A stretch of 64,000 nucleotides of DNA from Psychrobacter sp. 28M-43 (GTDB lineage Bacteria; Pseudomonadota; Gammaproteobacteria; Pseudomonadales; Moraxellaceae): the NCBI RefSeq assembly GCF_014770435.1, contig NZ_CP061739.1, positions 2,790,001 through 2,854,000 of the forward strand, written 5' to 3'. This document shows positions 57,319 through 64,000 of the stretch, in pieces; position 1 is the stretch's first letter; each line of letters begins with the position of its first letter. A model generated the notes under the pieces. It made no database searches. It had not been told where the DNA came from and saw only the letters and a list, made by a program, of their open reading frames with translations. Position numbers and translations under genes: made by a program.

Positions 57319-58092
57319 ATGGGCTCCTTATTCATTCTTTATACGCGTTACTTAAATTTCATATCGATATTATATTTTGATTGCCATGGTCTATATAAGC
57401 CTCTGCGCAAAATATCTGATACCAAAAAGACACGTGCATGATATAGATATTGAGCGACATGCGACCATCACGTTTACTTATCAACTTAATATAATTATTT
57501 TTAAAATAAATAATGCTTATGTTTTATCTTATATAGAATAGATTAAGTGATAATTTAATCGCACAAATTACACGGTTGCCGTACCGTTTCCGTAACGTTA
57601 GGTTTTTTAATGAATGCTAAGCAAACTAATTGTTAGCAATTTAATTATTATTCATGTGCAGTAGTTTGCAATTATCTTTATTAAACCGTGCTAATATAAA
57701 TTCTATATCCGTTTAGACTGTTTTATGGTTATCGAAGCTATTAATCAGTACAAGAAGCTATCAAGCAGCACAACAGGTTAGCGTGTTAAAAAGATTAAAA
57801 CTCTTGTCAGGAAGACGAGATTGTTAAAAAGACACTGGATAGTCCACCCTTCTGTCTTCCTCAAGAAACGTTATTTTTGCCATTCGATGGTTTAAGTCAA
57901 AGCGATGCTTAAATAGTTAACTACTTTTATTTGAAGTAGAGAACTACCGAGCATTAAACGTACTATCACGCATCACCGTTTTCACTATATAAAGCAGTAC
58001 CTGACTATTTTTTATACTTTTCGTGGTAAGAAATAATTGCAGTTCTTTTTATATGGTTGATATTTTTTAGGTAAGACAAAAGGAGTTGTCCT
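57319..58092. other. Long intergenic region between divergent symporter genes
   Basis: 774 bp, AT-rich, without a supported gene. A perfect 8-bp inverted repeat AGGAAGAC (57809-57816) / GTCTTCCT (57854-57861) encloses a 37-nt loop in a locally GC-richer segment, which might be a structured leader, a small RNA or an operator. AAAGGAG at 58079-58085 is the ribosome binding site of the DUF4212 gene. Confidence 0.45.
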
Positions 58093-58353
58093 ATGGAAAA
58101 CCACAACGATCCATCTGGATATTGGCGCGCCAATATTCGTCTCATTCTCGGCAGCTTGGTTGTTTGGGCGCTATGCTCATATGGCTTTGGTATCTTGTTT
58201 CGTCCATTGTTAGCTGGTATCAAAATCGGTGGTACTGATCTGGGCTTTTGGTTTGCTCAGCAAGGATCCATTGGTATATTTATCATCCTAATTTTCTTTT
58301 ACGCTTGGCGTATGAATAAGTTAGATAAACAATATGGCGTAGACGAGGAATAG
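58093..58353 (+). CDS. DUF4212 small subunit of a sodium/solute symporter
   Basis: An 86-residue protein with two membrane helices (about 16-40 and 53-75). DUF4212 signatures are YWRANIRLILGSLVVWALCS, FGILFRPLL and GFWFAQQGSIGIFIILIFFY. The N terminus has charged residues and the C terminus ends DKQYGVDEE. Proteins of this family are almost always encoded just before a large SSS symporter, as here (4 bp apart), and act as its small subunit in a way not fully defined. AAAGGAG is a strong ribosome binding site. Confidence 0.93.
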   Translation: MENHNDPSGYWRANIRLILGSLVVWALCSYGFGILFRPLLAGIKIGGTDLGFWFAQQGSIGIFIILIFFYAWRMNKLDKQYGVDEE

Positions 58354-58357
58354 CCCC

Positions 58358-60226
58358 ATGAGTCAATTTGTAATTAATCTTATTTTTGTGGGTCTATCCT
58401 TCGCTCTCTATTTCGGTATCGCGATTTGGGCTCGTGCTGGTTCAACCAGTGAATTTTATGTTGCTGGTGGTGGTGTCCATCCAGTCGTTAACGGTATGGC
58501 AACAGCTGCTGACTGGATGAGTGCGGCGTCATTTATCTCAATGGCAGGTCTTATTGCTGCTAGTGGTTATGGCGCTTCTACCTATTTGATGGGTTGGACT
58601 GGCGGTTATGTTCTGCTAGCGATGCTTTTAGCGCCTTATTTACGTAAGTTCGGTAAGTTCACGGTTCCTGATTTTATCGGCGATCGTTTTTACTCAAAAA
58701 CGGCTGCTATGATTGCTGTGGTCTGTTTGATTACCGCATCGACCACTTACGTTATCGGTCAGATGACCGGTGCTGGTGTTGCATTCTCGCGCTTCTTAGA
58801 AGTTGAGAGCAGTACTGGTCTTATCATTGCGGCTATTGTTGTCTTCTTCTATGCCGTACTTGGTGGTATGAAAGGGATTACCTATACGCAGGTTGCACAG
58901 TATGTGGTTCTGATGATTGCCTATACTATTCCTGCTGTCTTTATTTCACTTGAGTTGACAGGTAACCCGATTCCAGGCCTTGGTTTGTTCTCAAACCATG
59001 TCGAATCAGGTGTCCCTATTTTGACTAAGCTTAACCAAGTTGTGACTGACTTAGGATTTGCCTCTTATACGGCTGATGTTCCTAACAAGCTAAACATGGT
59101 GCTATTTACCTTGACGCTAATGATCGGTACAGCAGGTCTACCACACGTTATCATTCGTTTTTTCACTGTACCTAAGGTTGCCGATGCACGTTGGACAGCA
59201 GGTTGGACACTGGTATTTATCTCGCTACTATACTTTACTGCTCCAGCAGTAGGTGCTATGGCTCGTCTAAACCTAATTGACACCGTTTACCCACAAGGGG
59301 TTGCAGAAGCGCCTCTAGAATATGATCAACGTCCAGACTGGATGATGACATGGGAAGAAACAGGTCTTATCAAGTATAACGATCTAAACAATGATGGTCG
59401 TATTCAGTTGTACAGTGATAGTGGGTTAGGTGCTGCTCAGATCGCCCTTAATACTGCTCAAACTGACGGTGGCGATGTTGCTGCAGCAACTGCAGCGGTA
59501 GAAACCGCTCGTATTGCACATGATGCAGAGCTTGATGGTCGTTTTGCTAACGCTGGATGGGCAGGTAACGAGCTTGATGTTAACGCTGATATCTTAGTTC
59601 TAGCGAATCCAGAAATTGCACAGCTTCCACCATGGGTTATTGGTCTGATTGCTGCAGGTGGTTTGGCAGCAGCACTATCAACCGCTGCAGGCCTACTGCT
59701 CGCAATTTCATCAGCCATCAGTCATGACTTGATCAAACGTAACTTAAACCCAAATATCACTGATAAACAAGAGCTAAAATATGCTCGTATCACTATGGGT
59801 GTGGCGATTGTAGTAGCAACTTACTTAGGTATGAATCCGCCAGGGTTTGCCGCACAGGTCGTAGCACTGGCCTTCGGTATTGCTGCCTCTTCATTGTTCC
59901 CTGTGTTAATGATGGGTATTTTCTCTAAACGCATCAACAATCTTGGCGCTATCGCCGGTATGTTGACTGGTTTAATAGTCGTTCTTATCTATATCTTTAT
60001 GTTCAAAGGTTGGTTCTTCATCAGTGGTACAGCGAACTTCCCTGATACTGAAGAGTACTGGTTATTTGGTATCTCACCACTATCATTTGGTGCAGTTGGT
60101 GCATTGCTTAACTTCATCGTAGCATTCGCTGTATCTTATGCTACTGCGCCACCACCAGCACATATTCAAGAGCTGGTTGAGAGCGTACGTTCTCCACGTG
60201 GCGCAGGCGGTGCGGTCGACCACTAA
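58358..60226 (+). CDS. SSS family sodium:solute symporter (VC_2705-like, acetate/lactate-type)
   Basis: A 622-residue inner-membrane symporter with about thirteen helices. Family segments are SEFYVAGGGVHPVVNGMATA, ADWMSAASFISMAGLIA, GGMKGITYTQVAQYVVLM, GLPHVIIRFFTV and AAGGLAAALSTAAGLLLAIS. A large insertion between helices (about residues 308-425) contains an EF-hand-like loop, DLNNDGRIQLYS (342-353). This large form with its DUF4212 partner resembles the TIGR03648 subgroup, whose relatives carry short carboxylates; the substrate is not shown here. Stop and start of the pair are 4 bp apart, so they form an operon, with a terminator behind. Confidence 0.9.
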   Translation: MSQFVINLIFVGLSFALYFGIAIWARAGSTSEFYVAGGGVHPVVNGMATAADWMSAASFISMAGLIAASGYGASTYLMGWTGGYVLLAMLLAPYLRKFGKFTVPDFIGDRFYSKTAAMIAVVCLITASTTYVIGQMTGAGVAFSRFLEVESSTGLIIAAIVVFFYAVLGGMKGITYTQVAQYVVLMIAYTIPAVFISLELTGNPIPGLGLFSNHVESGVPILTKLNQVVTDLGFASYTADVPNKLNMVLFTLTLMIGTAGLPHVIIRFFTVPKVADARWTAGWTLVFISLLYFTAPAVGAMARLNLIDTVYPQGVAEAPLEYDQRPDWMMTWEETGLIKYNDLNNDGRIQLYSDSGLGAAQIALNTAQTDGGDVAAATAAVETARIAHDAELDGRFANAGWAGNELDVNADILVLANPEIAQLPPWVIGLIAAGGLAAALSTAAGLLLAISSAISHDLIKRNLNPNITDKQELKYARITMGVAIVVATYLGMNPPGFAAQVVALAFGIAASSLFPVLMMGIFSKRINNLGAIAGMLTGLIVVLIYIFMFKGWFFISGTANFPDTEEYWLFGISPLSFGAVGALLNFIVAFAVSYATAPPPAHIQELVESVRSPRGAGGAVDH

Positions 60227-60261
60227 GCTCACAACTGAGGATATATCTTCTGTTACTATAT

Positions 60262-60301
60262 ATCACTCACAGGCAGTAGCTGCTTGTGGGTGATTTTTTT
60301 A
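60262..60301 (+). terminator. Terminator after the symporter operon
   Basis: ATCACTCACAGGCAG pairs with CTGCTTGTGGGTGAT (two wobble pairs), followed by seven T residues. Confidence 0.85.
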
Positions 60302-60387
60302 TCCTATAGCTATAATAACTAAATTTTAGATTTTTACTTTATCTAATAGGTTCAATTAGACACATCTAACGCATTAAGGAATATTTT

Positions 60388-60936
60388 ATGCTTTTTGAGT
60401 TTATCGCTACCATCGCTGCCGCATTTGGTATGGCTGGACTAGCACTTATCATAACTCACCTCAGCAAACTGGCAGGCAAACGTGCACCTAAATGGCTGAT
60501 TCCCTTATTTGCTGCTATTGGGATGTTTGCATTCCAGATAAACCAGGAATACAGCTGGTATGGTCAACAAGTGCGAGATCTGCCAGAAGGCGTAGAAGTT
60601 GTCAAAACAGCAGAAAGCAAGGAATGGTTCCGCCCATGGTCTTATGCTAAACCACAAATATTACGTTTTATCGCTGCTGATACTGGAAATGCTAGTGTGC
60701 AAGTAGACAACCCAAATATATATTTATTCAATTTATATTTATTTGAAAGACGAAGAAGTGTAGAGAAAGTTCCACAAGTTATCGATTGCACTACTCCTGC
60801 ACGAGCGGACTACGTGATACCAGAAAAAGGTAGCACGTTGACGGTGGATGAACATGTTAAACAGACCACTGCATGGCGAGAGCTAACTACAGATGACCCT
60901 TTATTTATCAAAATCTGTACTGATGAAAGCGTCTGA
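60388..60936 (+). CDS. Hypothetical membrane protein, 182 residues
   Basis: Not recognised as a named family. It has two N-terminal membrane helices (about 4-27 and 36-52, LIPLFAAIGMFAFQ), followed by a soluble, probably periplasmic or cytosolic, domain. This has a WYGQQVRDLPEGVEVVKTAE segment, a conserved-looking WFRPWSYAKPQILRF and a single pair of Cys (DCTTPARADYV and FIKICTDE). AAGGAATATTTT precedes the ATG. It stands alone between a terminator and the rhomboid gene. No function can be inferred. Confidence 0.75.
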   Translation: MLFEFIATIAAAFGMAGLALIITHLSKLAGKRAPKWLIPLFAAIGMFAFQINQEYSWYGQQVRDLPEGVEVVKTAESKEWFRPWSYAKPQILRFIAADTGNASVQVDNPNIYLFNLYLFERRRSVEKVPQVIDCTTPARADYVIPEKGSTLTVDEHVKQTTAWRELTTDDPLFIKICTDESV

Positions 60937-60993
60937 TCCAATAATGCTTAGTATGATAATGTTGATTGATTAAATGCTGACATCCAGTTGCGT

Positions 60994-61599
60994 TTAATAG
61001 CGTTGAGAAGCTGCTGAATAAGTATGCTTTGAATTGGCGCCCAGCAATAGCCCCGCACACAAACCACCAAAATGTGCCGCAAATGAGATGCCTTGTTGCG
61101 GCATCAATCCTTGCTTAATGGTCAGCCAATAACCAGTTCCCATGACGATACAAGCAATCAAATAACCCCAACGCCGCGCAAATATAGCCCCGCCTATCAT
61201 ATAACCTAACATTGCAAAACAAAGCCCTGATGCGCCAATATGGATAGAAGATGGCGACCCGATAACCCAAGTGACCAGTCCTGAGGCGACCACCAGTTTA
61301 ATTACCGTGCGATAAGCATTCTTCTCAAACAGTCCAAACAAAAACAAAATCTGTAATAGCGTCACCGTATTGCCAGTCAAATGCGACAAATTGCCATGCA
61401 TGGTCCATGAAGCAAACACCCCTATCATACTACCTACATCTAAAGCACGCGGTACGATACCAAAGATATTCCACAGTCCAAATAAGGCCACTTCATTTAG
61501 AAAAAACATGCCCCACATCGGTATAAGCACAAAAGCATATAGTCCGATGACCTGCTTTATCCGTACCACAATCAAATTAAGCAATTGCTGCCAATTCAT
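60994..61599 (-). CDS. Rhomboid family intramembrane serine protease
   Basis: A 201-residue membrane protease with six helices. The catalytic dyad is Ser124 in HIGASGLCFAMLGY and His176 in AAHFGGLCAGLLLG. The first loop carries WTMHGNLSHLTGNTVTLL, the usual HGxxxHxxxN. GASG and the position of the Ser support activity. It cleaves membrane-protein helices near the periplasmic face; substrates are unknown. No cytosolic N-terminal domain of the GlpG type is present. It is 40 bp from the 5'-nucleotidase gene on the same strand and may follow it in one transcript. Confidence 0.92.
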   Translation of the reverse strand: MNWQQLLNLIVVRIKQVIGLYAFVLIPMWGMFFLNEVALFGLWNIFGIVPRALDVGSMIGVFASWTMHGNLSHLTGNTVTLLQILFLFGLFEKNAYRTVIKLVVASGLVTWVIGSPSSIHIGASGLCFAMLGYMIGGAIFARRWGYLIACIVMGTGYWLTIKQGLMPQQGISFAAHFGGLCAGLLLGANSKHTYSAASQRY

Positions 61600-61639
61600 A
61601 TACCATCCTATCCTTATTATCTAGATTTTTTATGCCTAC

Positions 61640-62692
61640 TTAGTGATTTACAGCAAACAAGGGACGCACAGCAGGTTTGAATGATAGCAAAGATGCATCT
61701 TCATCAGCAGTGAGATAGTTGTCACCATGTAATAACGATGTCGAATGATAAGGAACCAAGGCCGTAGGAATAAAGCGACGTGCCGCATCAATGTGCTTGA
61801 TTGAATCATCAAAGAAGATATGCGGCGCAAATGTTCTGAGTACCGCTGTTTTCTCTAGTCCTCCCAAAAAAAATGCCATATCAACATTTACGCCCCACTC
61901 TCGCAATGTCTTGATAGCACGTAAGTCAGCTGGTGCATTACGCGCGGTCACCAGCGCAATTTTTATTGGCGAGTATTTTAGACCAGCGGGTAGGCGCTCC
62001 TGCAGATTTGACAATTTAATCAATAATTCAGCATAAGGGCCTTTTTCAATTGGCAAATCACGCATTTGTACTTCACGATCATGAAAGGCTCGTAGCCCTT
62101 TTTGTTTGTATAGCAATTCACCTGAATCATCAAAAAGTACCGCGTCCCCGTCAAAGGCAATGCGCAGCTGCTCAGTATCCAGCTCATAAGTATTCACAGG
62201 CGTAGCGTCTAGTATGGCACAGGCACAGATATTGGCATCCGCAACTTGCTGGGCATCGTCGCGATTGGTGGTCAAGAATAGATCAACGTTAAAGTCTTTA
62301 ATATAAGGCGCAACAGGGCTACCTGAAACAAAAGCTGAACGAGAAATATTAATACCATGTTCTAGAATTGCATTAAGCACCTGAATACCAGTGTCTGGGC
62401 TGCTTTTTGAGACAATAACGACTTCGACCAATGGTGTTTCGATGTCTGAATCTTGTCTATCACTATTATCACAATACTTATTTAGGTTTAGTAATGCTTT
62501 AATTAGCGGATAACCTGCACCAATATTCAAAGGATCATTTTCACGTTCGGTCATGTACTCCCTAAACTCTTTTATAGCACTTGTAGGTCGTTGCTCTAGC
62601 AGCTCTAGCAAATAGTTTTCTGACTCAGTCAAATCAAAAAGTGCCGTCGCAGAAATTGCGACGATAAGCGTATTACTAAAATCGACAGCCAT
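61640..62692 (-). CDS. Cytosolic 5'-nucleotidase (PF06189 family)
   Basis: A 350-residue enzyme with the HAD-like 5'-nucleotidase PF06189 fold, which dephosphorylates nucleoside monophosphates. It opens TLIVAISATALFDLTESE and contains VVIVSKSSPDTGIQVLNAIL, FLTTNRDDAQQVADAN, AFDGDAVLFDDSGE (catalytic Asp region), ALVTARNAPADLRAIKTL and AFFLGGLEKTAVL, then IFFDDSIKHIDAA. The first Asp nucleophile of this family sits in the DGDAVLF stretch. The preferred nucleotide cannot be deduced. Confidence 0.88.
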   Translation of the reverse strand: MAVDFSNTLIVAISATALFDLTESENYLLELLEQRPTSAIKEFREYMTERENDPLNIGAGYPLIKALLNLNKYCDNSDRQDSDIETPLVEVVIVSKSSPDTGIQVLNAILEHGINISRSAFVSGSPVAPYIKDFNVDLFLTTNRDDAQQVADANICACAILDATPVNTYELDTEQLRIAFDGDAVLFDDSGELLYKQKGLRAFHDREVQMRDLPIEKGPYAELLIKLSNLQERLPAGLKYSPIKIALVTARNAPADLRAIKTLREWGVNVDMAFFLGGLEKTAVLRTFAPHIFFDDSIKHIDAARRFIPTALVPYHSTSLLHGDNYLTADEDASLLSFKPAVRPLFAVNH

Positions 62693-62854
62693 GACTATCT
62701 CTACTTATAAAGTTATATAGGAAAATGAATAAAAACCAGTTTACTACATTCGTAAGCCTTTATAACACTAAGAAAAGTTATCACCATGCAGCGTCATAGA
62801 TTGTGAGTTTGTAAAATATCTCTCTCTTAATTCTTTGACAAAATATCAGCCAAT

Positions 62855-62892
62855 AAAAAAGCCACACTGCTTTATTAGCAATATGGCTTCAT
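62855..62892 (-). terminator. Imperfect terminator after the TRAP permease gene
   Basis: Read on the minus strand, AAGCCAtAttGC pairs imperfectly with GCagTgTGGCTT, followed by six T residues. It lies about 35 bp past the dctM-like stop. Confidence 0.65.
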
Positions 62893-62926
62893 ACAATAAC
62901 GTTATACATGAGGTTTTAGATTCAGC

Positions 62927-64000
62927 CTACCCCAATAGCACAAGTGAGATCGCAGGGAACATCACCAAGATAACCAAACGAATCACATCAGAGACAATGA
63001 ATGGTGCCACCCCGCGGAACATATCACTCAGCTTAATGTGCGGTGCCATCGCCTTAATCACAAAGATATTCATCCCCATCGGCGGCGTAATCAAACCAAG
63101 CTCCACCGTCAATACCGCAATGATACCAAACCATACTGGATCAAACCCTAACGCTAGAATGATTGGATATACCACAGGTATGGTGATTACCAGCATCGCT
63201 AACGCATCCATGAACAGTCCTAATAGGAAGTACATGAATAGAATACAGATTAGGACAATCATTGGACTGACGGCCAATCCACCGATCCAAGATGCCAAAG
63301 TATAAGACAAACGTGAGACTGAGATAAAATATCCCAATGCCTCTGCACCCAATAGCATAAAGAACACCACTGCAGAGAGTGCTAGCGTCTCAATCAATGA
63401 TTGCTTGAGACCATCTAAACGCATGCCTTTAGCAAAGGCATAAGCCCAAGAGACAAACGCCCCTACTGCAGCGCCTTCTGTTGGGGTAAATAGACCAAAG
63501 AAGATACCGGCAATAATCACGATAAAGATAAAGCTGAATGGTATCAGACCAGTCAGTGACAGTAGCTTGGCTTTCCAAGACGTTTTCTCACCACGTTTTG
63601 CCAAGTGCGGTTTCCAGCGTACCATCACCATGACCGTGAGTGAGTACATCACCATACCGAGCATACCCGGTAGGAACCCAGCGATGAACATGTCACCTAC
63701 TGACTGCTGGGTTAAGATGGCATAGACCAGTAAGGCAATACTGGGCGGAATCATGATACCAAGCGTACCACCAGCAGCTAAGATGCCGCAGGCAAAGCCT
63801 GGCTGATAGCCGTACTTCTCCATTTGCGGTAGCGCCACCTTAGTCATGGTAGACGCAGTGGCAAGTGATGAGCCTGAGATAGAGGCAAAGATACCGGATG
63901 AACCAATACCGGCAATACCAAGACTCCCCCTTACACCGCCAAATATGGTTCGGGTAGCTTCAAACAGTTTACCTGCCATGCCGGAGTGAGTCGCAAACAC
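62927..64000 (-). CDS. TRAP transporter large permease subunit, DctM-type (5' end beyond window)
   Basis: The C-terminal 357 residues of a DctM-type permease, cut by the right window edge; full-length members are about 430 residues. It shows the family segments SSGIFASISGSSLATASTM, GYQPGFACGILAAGGTLGIM, IPPSIALLVYAI, AGFLPGMLGMVMY, FGLFTPTEGAAVGAFV and GLITPPMGMNIFVIKAMAP. It should take up an organic acid with Na+ by means of a periplasmic binding protein, DctP, and a small DctQ subunit, which must lie to the right. Substrate is not identifiable from this piece. Confidence 0.93.
   Translation of the reverse strand: MFATHSGMAGKLFEATRTIFGGVRGSLGIAGIGSSGIFASISGSSLATASTMTKVALPQMEKYGYQPGFACGILAAGGTLGIMIPPSIALLVYAILTQQSVGDMFIAGFLPGMLGMVMYSLTVMVMVRWKPHLAKRGEKTSWKAKLLSLTGLIPFSFIFIVIIAGIFFGLFTPTEGAAVGAFVSWAYAFAKGMRLDGLKQSLIETLALSAVVFFMLLGAEALGYFISVSRLSYTLASWIGGLAVSPMIVLICILFMYFLLGLFMDALAMLVITIPVVYPIILALGFDPVWFGIIAVLTVELGLITPPMGMNIFVIKAMAPHIKLSDMFRGVAPFIVSDVIRLVILVMFPAISLVLLG

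Overview
The window looks like a piece of a Psychrobacter-type chromosome (Gammaproteobacteria, Moraxellaceae). This is inferred from the moderately AT-rich composition, long AT-rich intergenic spacers, and gene families typical of that group (DUF2788, DUF1285, DUF1176, CmoA/CmoB, PhoB/PhoR, FadBA, DUF4212 plus symporter). No rRNA, tRNA, CRISPR array, prophage or intact insertion sequence was recognised. About 56 protein genes are supported; one is cut by each window edge (the left-hand fragment is weak).

Layout. 1-8.8 kb: a possible 3' gene fragment, a YceI-like periplasmic protein, a FemAB/GNAT-like protein between two near-identical terminators, a COG4315-type lipoprotein, a flavin oxidoreductase, a LOG-family protein, an alpha/beta hydrolase, a DnaQ-like exonuclease and an M23 peptidase. 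8.8-14 kb: phoB-phoR, dtd, psd (with a MITE-like element just upstream), an HD-domain phosphohydrolase and an isochorismatase-like hydrolase. 14-18 kb: the fadB-fadA beta-oxidation operon. 18.6-26.4 kb: ispA-like prenyl synthase, a DUF72 protein, an AT-rich orphan HNH nuclease, an SDR, sodB, rdgB and tig. 26.5-33.4 kb: a complete urease operon on the minus strand in the order ureD-A-BC-E-F-G-J, with the beta and alpha subunits fused into one protein. 34.1-36.5 kb: clpP-clpX behind a heat-shock-like promoter. The urease operon therefore separates tig from clpPX, which are neighbours in many proteobacteria.

36.7-46.4 kb: an SDR, a PfoR-like membrane protein, a SPOR protein with argS, a DUF2788 protein, DUF1176, cmoB and cmoA (wobble uridine modification), and msrA. 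46.5-53.5 kb: a thiopurine methyltransferase, DUF1499, a lytic transglycosylase, a 99-residue unknown, a DUF4062-like protein, murI and DUF1285. 53.9-64 kb: ETF-ubiquinone oxidoreductase, which takes electrons from acyl-CoA dehydrogenation and so complements fadBA. It is followed by an alanine/Na+ symporter, a DUF4212 plus Na+/solute symporter pair, a small membrane protein, a rhomboid protease, a 5'-nucleotidase and the C-terminal part of a TRAP permease.

Most of the window is ordinary housekeeping and metabolic sequence. The features most worth a second look are the UreB-UreC fusion with extra insertions, the 160-bp MITE-like element abutting psd, the AT-rich orphan HNH nuclease, the DUF4062-like protein, a PhoR without membrane segments, and the sigma-32-like promoter before clpP. 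I did not find a clear multi-gene undescribed system.
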